Made by a program: the position numbers and the translations under genes. From Mesorhizobium sp. GbtcB19 (GTDB lineage Bacteria > Pseudomonadota > Alphaproteobacteria > Rhizobiales > Rhizobiaceae): 49,352 nucleotides of DNA. Each line of letters starts with the position of its first letter. The stretch's first letter is position 1. A model generated the notes under the pieces. That model ran no database searches, was not told where the DNA came from, and was given only the letters and a program-made list of their open reading frames with translations. Where the stretch lies: positions 1 through 49,352 of the forward strand of contig NZ_JAGXJY010000030.1 in assembly GCF_019091085.1 (NCBI RefSeq), given 5' to 3'. Shown piece after piece: positions 33,050 to 42,862 of the stretch.

Positions 33050-34873
33050 ATGACAGCCAGACGCGATATCGAAGCCATCACCCAACGCATTCGCCAACGT
33101 TCGAAGGCCGGCCGCGAAGCCTATCTCGGCCGCATCGCGGAGGCGTCCGGCCGCAGCGCCAACCGCGCGGTGCTGGGCTGCGGCAACCTCGCCCACGGCT
33201 TTGCCGTGTGCAGCCCGTCGGAAAAGATCGCTCTCGGCGGCGACCGCGTGCCGAACCTCGGCATCATCACCTCCTACAACGACATGCTGTCGGCGCATCA
33301 GCCCTTCGAGACCTTCCCGGCGCTGATCAAGGAAGCGGCGCGTGAAGCGGGCGGCATCGCTCAAGTCGCCGGCGGCGTACCGGCCATGTGCGACGGCGTC
33401 ACCCAGGGCCAGCCCGGCATGGAGCTGTCGCTGTTCTCGCGCGACGTGATCGCCATGGCGGCGGCTATCGGCCTGTCGCACAACATGTTCGACGCGGCCG
33501 TGTTCCTCGGCGTCTGCGACAAGATCGTGCCCGGGCTGGTGATCGGGGCGCTCACTTTCGGCCACCTGCCGGCCGTCTTCATCCCCGCAGGCCCAATGAC
33601 GACGGGCCTGGCGAATGACGAGAAGGCAAAGGTCCGGCAGCTCTATGCCGAAGGCAAGGTCGGCCGCGCTGAACTGCTGGAGGCAGAGTCCAAATCCTAT
33701 CACGGGCCAGGCACCTGCACCTTCTACGGCACCGCCAATTCCAACCAGATGCTGATGGAGATCATGGGCCTGCACACGCCCGGCGCCTCCTTCGTCAATC
33801 CGGGCACGCCGCTGCGCGATGCGCTGACCAGGGAAGCGGCGAAGCGGGCGCTGGCCATCACCGCCCTCGGCAATGCCTATACGCCGGTCGGGCGCATGAT
33901 CGACGAGCGCTCGATCGTCAACGGCGTCGTCGGCCTGCACGCCACCGGCGGCTCGACCAACCATACGATCCACCTGATCGCGATGGCGGCAGCTGGGGGC
34001 ATCTCGCTGACCTGGCAGGATATTTCCGACCTGTCGGAAGCCGTGCCGCTGCTCGCCCGCGTCTATCCGAACGGGCTTGCCGACGTGAACCACTTCCATG
34101 CCGCCGGCGGGCTTGGTTTCCTGATCCGCGAGCTGCTCGACGAAGGCCTGCTGCATGAGGACGTGCAGACGGTGTGGGGCGAAGGCCTGCGGCCCTACGC
34201 TGTCGAGGCGAGACTCGGCGACGACGGCGCCGTGGTGCGCGAAGCAGCACCTCTGCAGAGCGGCGACGAGAAGGTGCTGGCACCGGTGAAGCAAGCGTTC
34301 CAGTCGACTGGCGGCCTGAAAGTGCTCGGCGGCAATCTCGGCCACGCCGTCATCAAGACTTCGGCGGTCAAGCCGGAGCGGCGCGTCATCGAGGCGCCGG
34401 CTAAGGTGTTCGACAGCCAGCAGGCGCTGAACGACGCCTTCAAGGCCGGGCAGCTCACCGGCGATTTCATCGCGGTCATCCGTTTCCAGGGGCCGAAGGC
34501 CAACGGCATGCCGGAGCTGCACAAGCTGACAACGGTGCTCGGCATCCTTCAGGATCGCGGCCAGCGTGTCGCGCTGGTGACCGACGGGCGCATGTCGGGC
34601 GCTTCCGGCAAGGTGCCGGCGGCGATCCATGTGACGCCGGAAGCGGTCGAGGACGGACCGATCGCCAGGATCCATGACGGCGACGTCATCCGGCTCGATG
34701 CCGATGCCGGCACTCTGGAAGTGCTGGTGCCGGGGACGGAATTCGCGCTGCGCCGCACGGCGGATGCCGACCTGATCGGCAACGAGTTCGGCTTCGGCCG
34801 TGAGCTCTTCGCCGGGTTCCGGCAGCTGGTCGGCCGCGCCGATCATGGGGCGGCTGCGTTCGGCAACGCCTGA
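33050..34873 (+). CDS. edd: Phosphogluconate dehydratase
   Basis: A 607-residue IlvD/Edd-family dehydratase converting 6-phosphogluconate to KDPG. Iron-sulfur cysteines and signatures are present: GGVPAMCDGVTQGQPGMELSLFSRD, VFLGVCDKIVPG and GPGTCTFYGTANSNQ. The C-terminal signature is VTDGRMSGASGKVPAAIHVTPEA. The ATG at 33050 is preceded by AAAGGA; upstream in-frame codons have no coding character. It is the last gene of zwf-pgl-edd; the KDPG aldolase gene eda is not in the window. Confidence 0.96.
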   Translation: MTARRDIEAITQRIRQRSKAGREAYLGRIAEASGRSANRAVLGCGNLAHGFAVCSPSEKIALGGDRVPNLGIITSYNDMLSAHQPFETFPALIKEAAREAGGIAQVAGGVPAMCDGVTQGQPGMELSLFSRDVIAMAAAIGLSHNMFDAAVFLGVCDKIVPGLVIGALTFGHLPAVFIPAGPMTTGLANDEKAKVRQLYAEGKVGRAELLEAESKSYHGPGTCTFYGTANSNQMLMEIMGLHTPGASFVNPGTPLRDALTREAAKRALAITALGNAYTPVGRMIDERSIVNGVVGLHATGGSTNHTIHLIAMAAAGGISLTWQDISDLSEAVPLLARVYPNGLADVNHFHAAGGLGFLIRELLDEGLLHEDVQTVWGEGLRPYAVEARLGDDGAVVREAAPLQSGDEKVLAPVKQAFQSTGGLKVLGGNLGHAVIKTSAVKPERRVIEAPAKVFDSQQALNDAFKAGQLTGDFIAVIRFQGPKANGMPELHKLTTVLGILQDRGQRVALVTDGRMSGASGKVPAAIHVTPEAVEDGPIARIHDGDVIRLDADAGTLEVLVPGTEFALRRTADADLIGNEFGFGRELFAGFRQLVGRADHGAAAFGNA

Positions 34874-34891
34874 GGTACCGGCTTCAAATGA

Positions 34892-34916
34892 AAAGGGCGG
34901 CCCAAGGTCGCCCTTT
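34892..34916. terminator. Bidirectional terminator after edd
   Basis: An 11-bp stem (34892-34902 with 34906-34916, one G-T pair) with a 3-nt loop lies between the convergent edd and VWA genes. Runs of T follow on both strands (CCCTTTCTGTTTG on plus, CCCTTTTCATTTG on minus). Confidence 0.75.
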
Positions 34917-34937
34917 CTGTTTGTCCTGACCGCGGTA

Positions 34938-36599
34938 CTACTGGACGGTGAGCTCGTTGCGCTCGCCGGCCTTCATCGTGAAAGGCGTTTCCTTGTCAGC
35001 CTTGTCGGTCGTGAAATTGGTCACGAGCACGTAGTCGCCCGCGGCAAGCGTGGTCTGCATCTTCTCGCCATAGGCGTAAGTCACCTGCTTGCGTTCGCCC
35101 TGGATGTTCTTCTTGGCCTCATAGATCTTGAAGCCATCGGCGCCTGGCGCGTCGACGGCCAGCACGCCGGCATTCAGCGTCACGTTGACATCGGTCATCT
35201 GCCCGACCGTCACGCTGAAAGGCTGTTCGGTTGAGACGGCCTGAACCTCCACCCCCATTACATAGTCGCCGGGCGGCAGGTCGAACTGGCTGTCGGGGCC
35301 GTAGGCGTAGGTCACCTGATCGCGGGTGCCGTCGAGCTTCTCGGCCGCCTTGTAGACTTTCCAGGACACGTCCGTGCCCGCCTTTTCGCCACCCTGGGTG
35401 TAGAAGGCGTTGGCCTTGGCCTTGCCGACGCCGACGATCATGTCCTTGTCGACGACCTGGCCGGCGACGAGCTGCATCGTCTCGCTCGCCTCGCCGGCCC
35501 CCAGATGCACGGTGACCTTGGTCTCGCCGGTCGGAACGACGAACTTGACCTCGCCATAGTTCGCATCCGAGGTGCCACCGGGATAGGCGATGCTGATCTG
35601 CGCGGAACGATCGACATCGGCGCCGGGCGCCGGCCGCGCATGGATGGAGATCTCCGCGGCGTTGAGGTTGAGCGCCGGCTGCGTCGCCTTGTCGGCCGTC
35701 AGCGAGACCTTCTGCTCGGCCCTGGCGGCGCCGCTTGTGGCGACGACGATGTAGTTGCCGGCGTCAAGGTGGAACTTGACGGTGTTGTAGCCGTAGTCGA
35801 CATGCTCACCGCCGGTTCCCTTGGCATCGTCCTTGAAGATTTCAAAGTAGACGTCGGACTTCGGCGCCTCGCCGCCCTCCTTCAGGAAGGCCTGCGGGAT
35901 AAGATTGTAGTCGACCTCGGCGGCTTTCGGCGCGGGAGCCGGCGCCGGTTCGGGAGCCGGCGCGGGGGCCGGTGCCGGAGCCGCCACCGTCTCGACCAGA
36001 GCCTCCTGCAGCGCCTTCTCGTCCGAAGCCTGGATGTATTTGCCGCCGGTGTTCTCGGCGAGACAGGCGATCTGCTTGCCCTCGTCGGCGGTCAGGCCGA
36101 AGCCAACGACATCTGCGGTGAAGTCGACGCCGCTTTGCTTCAGCTCCTTGCCAAGCGCGCAGGGGTCGCCGCCGCAGGTCTCCAACCCATCGGTGATCAG
36201 CACCACCGTTGCCTTGTCCTCGGTGTATTTCAGCGCTTCGGCGGCCTGCCTGACGGCGGCTGTCAGCGGCGTCTTGCCAAGGAATTTCATGCTGTCGGCC
36301 GCTGCCGAAATGGCGCTGGCCGAGCCCGCCTGCGGCGGCACGATCAGCTCGATGTCGTCGCAGCTGCCCTTGGTGCGATGGCCATACGCCATGAAGCCGA
36401 TCTCATCGTCGGCCGGAACCGACTGCAGCACCGTGCGCAGCGATTCACGCGCGATTTCCAGTTTCGGCTTGCCGTCGATCTGGGCCCACATGGAGCCCGA
36501 TGCATCGAGGATGATAATGACCTTGTTGGCGGCATAGCCAAACGTGGTCATCGACAAAAGGAGGATCGCCGCAGCGACGCTCCGTGCCAGTCCCGCCAT
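34938..36599 (-). CDS. Secreted von Willebrand factor A domain protein
   Basis: A 553-residue protein with a signal peptide (MAGLARSVAAAILLLSMTTFGYAA). A VWA domain follows at about 26-210 with the MIDAS motif DASGSMW, the Thr of LGKTPLTAAV and the Asp of LITDGLETCGGD; Cys residues in GSCDD, ETCGGDPC and ACLAENT may form disulfides. A Pro/Ala hinge (about 208-232) leads to a C-terminal region of repeated beta modules: EHVDYGYNTVKFHLDAGNYIV, DQVTYAYG..QFDLPPGDYVM and KQVTYAYG..QTTLAAGDYVL. The protein is periplasmic or secreted and probably mediates adhesion or protein interaction. It is a single gene; no MoxR or chelatase partner is nearby. Confidence 0.83.
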   Translation of the reverse strand: MAGLARSVAAAILLLSMTTFGYAANKVIIILDASGSMWAQIDGKPKLEIARESLRTVLQSVPADDEIGFMAYGHRTKGSCDDIELIVPPQAGSASAISAAADSMKFLGKTPLTAAVRQAAEALKYTEDKATVVLITDGLETCGGDPCALGKELKQSGVDFTADVVGFGLTADEGKQIACLAENTGGKYIQASDEKALQEALVETVAAPAPAPAPAPEPAPAPAPKAAEVDYNLIPQAFLKEGGEAPKSDVYFEIFKDDAKGTGGEHVDYGYNTVKFHLDAGNYIVVATSGAARAEQKVSLTADKATQPALNLNAAEISIHARPAPGADVDRSAQISIAYPGGTSDANYGEVKFVVPTGETKVTVHLGAGEASETMQLVAGQVVDKDMIVGVGKAKANAFYTQGGEKAGTDVSWKVYKAAEKLDGTRDQVTYAYGPDSQFDLPPGDYVMGVEVQAVSTEQPFSVTVGQMTDVNVTLNAGVLAVDAPGADGFKIYEAKKNIQGERKQVTYAYGEKMQTTLAAGDYVLVTNFTTDKADKETPFTMKAGERNELTVQ

Positions 36600-36711
36600 A
36601 GAAATCTCCTGAGTGAACCCCCGTCCGCGTCCGGAAAGCTATTTGACGCAGCGTCAGGAAACAAGTCTGCAGGAGACGCCGTGCTCGGCACTCGCTTGTG
36701 GGGCCTGGGAA

Positions 36712-37710
36712 TCAGTAGGTGGTGCGGCGTTCTTCCGAGGGCGGGCGGCCGAATTGCAGCCTGTAGCTCTGCGCGAAATAGGAATGCGAGGTGAAGCCGG
36801 TGGCGATCGCCACGTCGAGGATCGGCATGTTGGTCTGGCGCAGCAATTCGCGCGCCCGTTCCAGCCTCAGGCGCATATAGTAGCGGCCGGGCGTCACGCT
36901 GAGGTGGCGCAGGAACAGGCGCTCGACCTGGCGCACCGAAAGCCCCGCCGATTTGGCGAGCTGCACCGCAGACAGCGGCTCGTCGAGATGGTCGGCCATC
37001 AGTTCGACGATGCGCCTGAGCTTCTCCGACTTGCCGGTGAGGTCGCGCTCCGGCCCGACACGCTGGCGGTCGCCCGCCGAGCGGATGCGCTCGTGCTGGA
37101 ACTGGTTGGCGACGCCGTTGGCGAGGTTGGAGCCGAAATCGCCGCGCACGATCTCCAGCATCAGGTCGATCGAGGTGGTGCCGCCGGCGCAGGTGTAGCG
37201 CTTGCGGTCGATCTCGAAGACGTTGCCGGTGCAGTTGATGTCGGGGAAGCGCTCCATGAAGCCGGCGCGGTTCTCCCAGTGGATGGTGCAGCGGTAGCCG
37301 TCGAGCTGCCCGGCCTCGGCCAGCAGATAGGAGCCGACCGACAGCGCGCCGAGCGCATTGCCGCGCCGTCCCCAACTGCGCAACGCGGCCAGCACCTTGC
37401 TCTTGCCGGGGAATTCCGTGGTGAGCCCGACCGAGACGAACAGGATGTCGACCGGCGGCATGTCGGCAACCGAATAGTCGATCTTGAGCGGCAGGCCGTT
37501 CGAGGCCATGACCGCGTCGCCATCGGCCGAAATCGTCGTCCAGCCATAGAAATCGCGGCCGAGCAGGCGGTTGGCCGAGCGGAAACAGTCGATGGCCGCC
37601 GCCAGCGAAAACATCGAGAATTTGTCGACCAGCAGAAAGCCGAACTGACGGCCGCCCTGAACGGGATCGTTCGTGATCGGCCGTTCAACAGGAGCAGTAA
37701 GATTCGGCAA
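36712..37710 (-). CDS. GlxA-family transcriptional regulator (DJ-1/PfpI-like plus AraC HTH)
   Basis: A 332-residue regulator. Residues about 20-200 form a DJ-1/PfpI-like domain (FGFLLVDKFSMFSLAAAIDCFRSAN... and ALGALSVGSYLLAEAGQLDGYRCTIHWE); the usual nucleophilic-elbow Cys is replaced by Ser in ALSVGS, so it senses rather than catalyses. Residues about 225-325 are an AraC-type DNA-binding domain with two helix-turn-helices (SAVQLAKSAGLSVRQVERLFLRHL and ILDVAIATGFTSHSYFAQSYRLQFGRPP). Relatives regulate choline, carnitine or arginine catabolism. It lies 15 nt after folD on the same strand and is probably cotranscribed with it. Effector unknown. Confidence 0.85.
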   Translation of the reverse strand: MPNLTAPVERPITNDPVQGGRQFGFLLVDKFSMFSLAAAIDCFRSANRLLGRDFYGWTTISADGDAVMASNGLPLKIDYSVADMPPVDILFVSVGLTTEFPGKSKVLAALRSWGRRGNALGALSVGSYLLAEAGQLDGYRCTIHWENRAGFMERFPDINCTGNVFEIDRKRYTCAGGTTSIDLMLEIVRGDFGSNLANGVANQFQHERIRSAGDRQRVGPERDLTGKSEKLRRIVELMADHLDEPLSAVQLAKSAGLSVRQVERLFLRHLSVTPGRYYMRLRLERARELLRQTNMPILDVAIATGFTSHSYFAQSYRLQFGRPPSEERRTTY

Positions 37711-37725
37711 GGATGCTGCTTTCGA

Positions 37726-38625
37726 TCAGAAGGACGGCCGCTTCAACCCGGCCGCGAGGTAGGCGGAAGCTACAGTGTTGGCCATCAGCATGGCAATGGT
37801 CATCGGCCCGACGCCGCCAGGCACCGGCGTGATGGCGCCAGCATTCTTGGCCGCCTCGGCATAGGCGACGTCGCCGACCAGGCGGCTCTTGCCTTCGCCC
37901 TTTTCGGGCGCCGGAATACGGTTGATCCCGACGTCGATCACAGTGGCGCCGGGCTTCACCCAGTCGCCTTTGACCATCTCGGGACGGCCAACGGCAGCGA
38001 CCAGGATGTCGGCGGTGCGGGCCAGCGCCGGCAGATCCTTAGTGCGGCTATGGGCAATGGTGACAGTGCAGTTGGCGGCCAGCAGCAGATTGGCCATCGG
38101 CTTGCCGACGATGTTGGAGCGGCCGACGACGACGGCGTTGAGACCGGACAGGTCCTTGCCGCGCACGCGCTCGATCAAAAGCATCGAGCCGGCCGGCGTG
38201 CAGGGCACGAAGGCCGTCTCCAGCTCACCGGTGCCCAGCTTGCCGACATTGATGAAGTGGAAACCGTCGACATCCTTTTCCGGCGCGATCGTCTGAATGA
38301 CCTTGCCGGCATCGATGTGGCCGGGGAGCGGCAGCTGGACGAGGATGCCGTGGATCGACGGGTCGGCGTTGAGATCGCCGATGATCTTCAGCAATTGTTC
38401 CTCGCTGGTGTCGGCCGGCAGCGTGTGCTGGAGCGAATGGAAGCCGCATTCCTTGGCTGTGCGCGATTTCGAGGCGACGTAGACCTGGCTTGCCGGATCC
38501 TCGCCGACTATGACCACCGCCAGACCGGGCTTGGTGGCGCCCTTGGCCGAAAGCTCCGACGTCAGCGCCTTGACCTTCGAAACCACATCCTCGGCGACAC
38601 GCTTTCCGTCGATCACTTCGGTCAT
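37726..38625 (-). CDS. folD: Bifunctional methylene-THF dehydrogenase/cyclohydrolase FolD
   Basis: A 299-residue enzyme of one-carbon metabolism interconverting 5,10-methylene-THF and 10-formyl-THF with NADP+. The motifs VGEDPASQVYVASKSRTAKECGF (with catalytic Lys), HGILVQLPLPGHID, PEKDVDGFH, VVGRSNIVGKPMA and TPVPGGVGPMTIAMLM are all intact. The ATG at 38625 follows GGAGAG by 6 nt; an upstream in-frame ATG is not supported. Confidence 0.96.
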   Translation of the reverse strand: MTEVIDGKRVAEDVVSKVKALTSELSAKGATKPGLAVVIVGEDPASQVYVASKSRTAKECGFHSLQHTLPADTSEEQLLKIIGDLNADPSIHGILVQLPLPGHIDAGKVIQTIAPEKDVDGFHFINVGKLGTGELETAFVPCTPAGSMLLIERVRGKDLSGLNAVVVGRSNIVGKPMANLLLAANCTVTIAHSRTKDLPALARTADILVAAVGRPEMVKGDWVKPGATVIDVGINRIPAPEKGEGKSRLVGDVAYAEAAKNAGAITPVPGGVGPMTIAMLMANTVASAYLAAGLKRPSF

Positions 38626-38854
38626 CACGAACTCTCCGTTTTGAGGCCGCATCGATGCATGCCCCGTGCCTCAATCCGGCATCTCGATCCGCCAACGCAA
38701 AGCGCAATCGGCCGAAATGCCGCGCGGCATTTTCACGAAAATTCGACAAGGCAATCCCGTCAAAGCGTCGTCGGATGCCGTAAACCCGAAACCGGTCGCT
38801 TTTATCGAAGGGCGAGCCGTTAAGAAATATGGGTAGTCAAGAAATACGGGCGCT

Positions 38855-41362
38855 TTAGAAATAGCGGCGACGCGAGCGGTTTTCGGTCAGCTCGCGCACC
38901 GCCTCGCGGAATTCGCGCAGGCTGGCGCGGATCTCGTCGATCTCACCCTGATCGGCGGGCGACTGGCGAGCCTCGCCGGCAGTCGGCGGTTGCGGATGAT
39001 AGGACGCCGAGGATGCCGGATAATGATCCTCGTAGGGATCGCTTCTCGAATGGTCCGGCCGGTAGGAATAGGAATAGCGCTGCTGGTATGGCGGCTGAAA
39101 ATTCTCCCGGGCCGGGGTTTCGGCACGGGGATAGCGTTCCTCCCGGCTGGGCGCGCGCCACGCGCTTTCGGGCGGGACAGAGTCCAGATCGACCGTGTCA
39201 GCCGGCTCGCGCCGCACGAAATAGCGAAGCGCAGAGGCCAACGAGCCAAAAAAACCTGGACGGCCGGCGTCGTTGTCCGGCGTCGGTGGTGGCATGACAG
39301 GTTGGGCCGCAGGCGGCGCAGCCACCGACGCGGGCCGAGGGGCCGGAGGTGAGGCAGGCGGCGGCGTGAAGGACGCGGCTGGTGACGGCTTGAATGCCGG
39401 GGCCGGAGGCGGCGTAATTGACGGAGCCGGAGGCGGCGTGAAAGACGGCGCGGGCGTGAAAGTCGAGGACGGCGGTGGAGCGACCGGCGGGGCCGGAGGC
39501 GGTGTCACGAGCGGTGGCGGCGCCGGCGGAGCGGCGCGGTTGGAAGTGTTCTCCATCGTGGGAGCACGCTCGTCGACCCGGCGGCGCGACCGGCTATCGG
39601 CCGTCTCGCGCAGACTGGCGAGGATGCCGCGCAGCGCGCCGAGGCCGATGCCAGCGAACAGGCCGGCAAACAGGCCGGCCACGGCCATCACGGCGCGCGA
39701 CGGACCCTTGGCTTGCAGCGGCGCATAGGCGTCAGAAATGACGCTGATGTTGGCGGTGTTGATGTCCTTCTGCTCGCCGGTTTCCTTGGCGCGCAGCAGG
39801 AACTGCTCGTAGACGGAACGCTTGGCGGCCGCCTCGCGCTCCAGCTCGCGCAACGAAACCAGGTTGTTGTTGACGTCGCCGCTCTGCACCTTGGCCTGCG
39901 CCAGACGCGACGAAAGATCCTGCTCGAGCTGGACCGAGCGCTTCAGGTCGACCTGCAGCGAGGACGCGATGCGCTGCAGCTCGGCGCCGATGCGTTCGCG
40001 CGCCCCGGCAAGCTGGGCATTGAGCGCCTCGATCTCCGGATGGCGCGGCCCGAGCTTGACCTCGGCGCGGTCGGCTTCCTGCTTCAGCGCCGCATATTGC
40101 GAGCGCAGCTCGCTCATCATGTTGGAGTTGATCTCTTCCGGCAAAGTGCCGCTGAGGACCGAATTGACGTTCAGCGAACGCGCCGAGGCCGCGCGGGCAT
40201 TGAGCTCCAGCGTTCGCGCGCGGGCGACGGAAAGCTGCTCGTTGAGCTTCAGCATCTGGTCGTCGCTGATCAGATGGCCCTGCGCGTCGACGAGATCGTG
40301 CGTCGCCCGGTAGTCTTCGACGTTGCGTTCGGCCGTCTCGACGCCTTTGCGCAATTCGTCGAGCCTGGAGGTCAGCTCGTCATTGGCGCGGCCCGCGGTG
40401 TTCGACTGGATTTCGCTGGAGATCTGCTTGAACGCCGTGACCATGGTGTTGGCGATCAGGGCGGATTTTTCGGCATTCTGCGTGGTGGCGCTGACCGAGA
40501 CCACGAAGGTCTTGCCGCCACGCTCGACGTCGAGGCTGTCGTACAGTTTGCCGACCGCCAACGCGCGCTTGCGCGCTTCGTCCGCCGCGCCGGCATCCTG
40601 CCGCGACAGGATCGAGCGCAGCGTCGACATCAGGCCGAAACCGCCATTGCCCTGGCCGTTGAACTCAGGGTCGTTGGTGAGGTTGAGATCGGTGACGACC
40701 TTGTTGAGCACGGTGCCCGAGGTGAGGATGCGAACCTGGTTCTCGACAATGGCAAGCGTCGCATCCGAGGCGACCACGTTCTGCGTCAGGTCGCGATCGG
40801 TGAGCTTGAGGTCGCGCGGGTCGACGATGACGTCGGTGGTGGCCTCATATTTCTTCGGCGTCGACAGCGCGATGGCGACGCCGAGGGCGGCGCCCAGGAT
40901 CGTCGTCGTCAGGATCAGCGCCTTCGATCGCGTGACGCCGTGAACGACCTGTATCGGATCGATCAGCGGCTTCCATTCCTGGGCATCGTCTGCGGTGGAT
41001 GGCCGGCTTGCATAACGAGGTTCGGGAGCGGCTTGCGTCCGATGGCTGCCCGCCGCGGCCTCGTGGCCCTGGCTGGGCGAAGCGGATCGATTTCTTCGGA
41101 CCCAGTCGTCCCCGGTTTCGACCGGATCCGCGTTCAGCAGGGTCTGATCGCTGCCTAAGCCGCCGGTATCGGCGGGCTGCGGATTAGACTTCCCCTCGCG
41201 CTCGGTACGCGCGGCACGGTGGCGCGCAGCGGCGTCCTCGCGCCATGAGGAGTCGGCTTTATCGCCGATCGAAACGGTGTTGTCCTCGCCGCGCATAGCC
41301 TGACCGAGCGCGAGCAGGGAACGCTCGCGCCTCCAGTCATCACGGTTATCCCTGTCAACCAT
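38855..41362 (-). CDS. GumC/Wzz-like exopolysaccharide chain-length protein
   Basis: An 835-residue polysaccharide co-polymerase. A charged cytoplasmic N-terminus (about 1-140) precedes membrane helix 1 (ALILTTTILGAALGVAIAL, about 145-165), then the Wzz/GumC periplasmic domain (TDVIVDPRDLKL...) with long coiled coil (about 300-500), then membrane helix 2 (AVMAVAGLFAGLFAGIGLGAL, about 556-576). Instead of a BY-kinase domain it ends in a cytoplasmic Pro-rich repeat region (TPPPAPS/FTPPPA units, about 610-700) and an Arg/Tyr/Ser-rich tail. It controls polymer length and export in Wzx/Wzy systems. The ATG at 41362 was chosen over an in-frame codon 48 nt upstream. It is divergent from the flippase gene and opens the exopolysaccharide locus. 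Confidence 0.85.
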   Translation of the reverse strand: MVDRDNRDDWRRERSLLALGQAMRGEDNTVSIGDKADSSWREDAAARHRAARTEREGKSNPQPADTGGLGSDQTLLNADPVETGDDWVRRNRSASPSQGHEAAAGSHRTQAAPEPRYASRPSTADDAQEWKPLIDPIQVVHGVTRSKALILTTTILGAALGVAIALSTPKKYEATTDVIVDPRDLKLTDRDLTQNVVASDATLAIVENQVRILTSGTVLNKVVTDLNLTNDPEFNGQGNGGFGLMSTLRSILSRQDAGAADEARKRALAVGKLYDSLDVERGGKTFVVSVSATTQNAEKSALIANTMVTAFKQISSEIQSNTAGRANDELTSRLDELRKGVETAERNVEDYRATHDLVDAQGHLISDDQMLKLNEQLSVARARTLELNARAASARSLNVNSVLSGTLPEEINSNMMSELRSQYAALKQEADRAEVKLGPRHPEIEALNAQLAGARERIGAELQRIASSLQVDLKRSVQLEQDLSSRLAQAKVQSGDVNNNLVSLRELEREAAAKRSVYEQFLLRAKETGEQKDINTANISVISDAYAPLQAKGPSRAVMAVAGLFAGLFAGIGLGALRGILASLRETADSRSRRRVDERAPTMENTSNRAAPPAPPPLVTPPPAPPVAPPPSSTFTPAPSFTPPPAPSITPPPAPAFKPSPAASFTPPPASPPAPRPASVAAPPAAQPVMPPPTPDNDAGRPGFFGSLASALRYFVRREPADTVDLDSVPPESAWRAPSREERYPRAETPARENFQPPYQQRYSYSYRPDHSRSDPYEDHYPASSASYHPQPPTAGEARQSPADQGEIDEIRASLREFREAVRELTENRSRRRYF

Positions 41363-41413
41363 TGTCCTGGAACTTACTCTCTGGCGGCTTGGGAGCGGCG
41401 GATCGGCCAATCG

Positions 41414-41429
41414 TTAAGTCACGCTAAAC
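41414..41429. promoter_or_regulatory. CtrA-like box (one mismatch) upstream of the exopolysaccharide genes
   Basis: TTAA-N7-TAAAC in the shared promoter region of the GumC-like and flippase genes fits the CtrA consensus TTAA-N7-TTAAC with one changed base and exact spacing. Confidence 0.3.
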
Positions 41430-41563
41430 GGGCATAGGAAACAAACAGTTAATTTCGCGTCCGGGCTCACGCGGTTTCTTGCCTTGTTCGCGGCATTTCG
41501 GCGCCGCCAAGGCGGCCGCCAGAACGCCGCGTTAAACTTTCCAGCCTATCTATCGCCCCCGAC

Positions 41564-42859
41564 ATGACCCAGGCCAGCGACATGCCGCAAAGGCGGAGCT
41601 TCGCGCGGATCGGCCACTTCGTGGCGACCCGCCGGAAACTGGTGTTCGACTATTTCTCGGCAATCAGCGGCGCCGGCGGCCGGCTGGTGTTTTCGCTGGC
41701 CTATTTCATCGCCTTGGCCAACACGCTTTCGATCGCCGAATTCGGCATGTTCGCGACTGCCTCGGCCGCCGGCATCATGCTGTCGCGCATCCTGGCCTTC
41801 GGCTTCATCTCGGCACTCTACCGCACCGCCACGATCCGCCCCAATCTGATCGGCACCTTCACCGCCGGTTTCCTGCTTCTCGGCGTCTTGTCACTGCCGT
41901 TCCTCGCCGCGGCCTCCTACGGCGTCTACCTGATCTTCTTTGCCGGCACCGTGCCTCTGTCGGCCTTCGCCGCGGTCGTCTTCGCCGAGGCGCTGTTGTG
42001 GCGGCCGGTCGAGGTGGCGCTGATCGTCAACAACGGGCTCGGCAAGTTCGGGCGCGCGGCGGTGCTTGCCATCCTGGCGACAGCGCTTCGGGCGATCGGC
42101 GCGGTGCTGTTCATGCTTGGCGCGCAGCACACGATCGGCGCGTGGTCGTTGTATTACATCGGCGCCAACGCCGCCTCGCTCGTCGTCGCCTTCGTCTTCT
42201 TCTACCCGCGCCAGCGGCTGCGGCTGCGCGCCGAGCTTTATTTCAGGCGACTCGCCGATTCCATCTATGTCGCCGGTTCCGAAGTGCTGTTCTACCTGCA
42301 GATGGAGTTCGACAAGCTCCTAGTGCTGTCGATCGGCGGACCGCACCTCGCCGGCATCTACGCCATCATCATGCGGCTGGTCGATCTCACCGCGATCCCG
42401 ATCCGCACCTTCTCGATGATGCTGGTGCAACGCATGATGCGGGCGCCGGAGCTTCTGTCGCGGCTGGCGGTCAAGAGCGGCATCGAAGGCGGCGTCTTCC
42501 TGGTCTCGACGCTGGCGCTGCTGTCGCTCGGCATCGTCTTACATTTCTTCCCGAACGCGCTCGGCAAAAATGTCGCTGAGGCGGCGCCGCTGGTCGCGCT
42601 CGCGGTCTGCGTGCCGGGACTGCGCAACCTCGTCGAATACCAGGCCGAGCTTCTCTTCGCGCGCGGCCAGACGGCGGTGCGCGCGATCAATCTCGGCCTG
42701 CTCGCCGGGTTGAAAGCGGTGCTGTTGACCTATGTGCTGACGACAATTGCCGACACCGCCAACCTGGTGCTGTCACTCAACATCGTCTTCCTGCTGCTTT
42801 ATCTCGCCTCGATGCTCTTGACCTACTCAGCCATGCGCAGGCCGGCCAAGGCGATCTGA
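41564..42859 (+). CDS. Wzx-type polysaccharide flippase
   Basis: A 431-residue inner-membrane protein with about 12 hydrophobic segments, of the MOP/polysaccharide-synthase family (FDYFSAISGAGGRLVFSLAYFIALANTLSIAEFGMFATASAAG at the start; FYLQMEFDKLLVLSIGGPHLAGIYAII near the middle, matching the conserved Asp/Glu-Lys of Wzx). It would move lipid-linked sugar units across the inner membrane. It sits between the GumC-like protein and a cluster of glycosyltransferases, with no nearby gene in the same operon. The start at 41564 lacks a strong ribosome-binding site; ATG at 41582 is an alternative. Confidence 0.82.
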   Translation: MTQASDMPQRRSFARIGHFVATRRKLVFDYFSAISGAGGRLVFSLAYFIALANTLSIAEFGMFATASAAGIMLSRILAFGFISALYRTATIRPNLIGTFTAGFLLLGVLSLPFLAAASYGVYLIFFAGTVPLSAFAAVVFAEALLWRPVEVALIVNNGLGKFGRAAVLAILATALRAIGAVLFMLGAQHTIGAWSLYYIGANAASLVVAFVFFYPRQRLRLRAELYFRRLADSIYVAGSEVLFYLQMEFDKLLVLSIGGPHLAGIYAIIMRLVDLTAIPIRTFSMMLVQRMMRAPELLSRLAVKSGIEGGVFLVSTLALLSLGIVLHFFPNALGKNVAEAAPLVALAVCVPGLRNLVEYQAELLFARGQTAVRAINLGLLAGLKAVLLTYVLTTIADTANLVLSLNIVFLLLYLASMLLTYSAMRRPAKAI

Positions 42860-42862
42860 GCC

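Noticed and set aside
32210..34846. A long antisense open frame across pgl and edd
   Set aside because: It is explained by third-position GC bias of the two recognised enzymes; no domain is visible in it.
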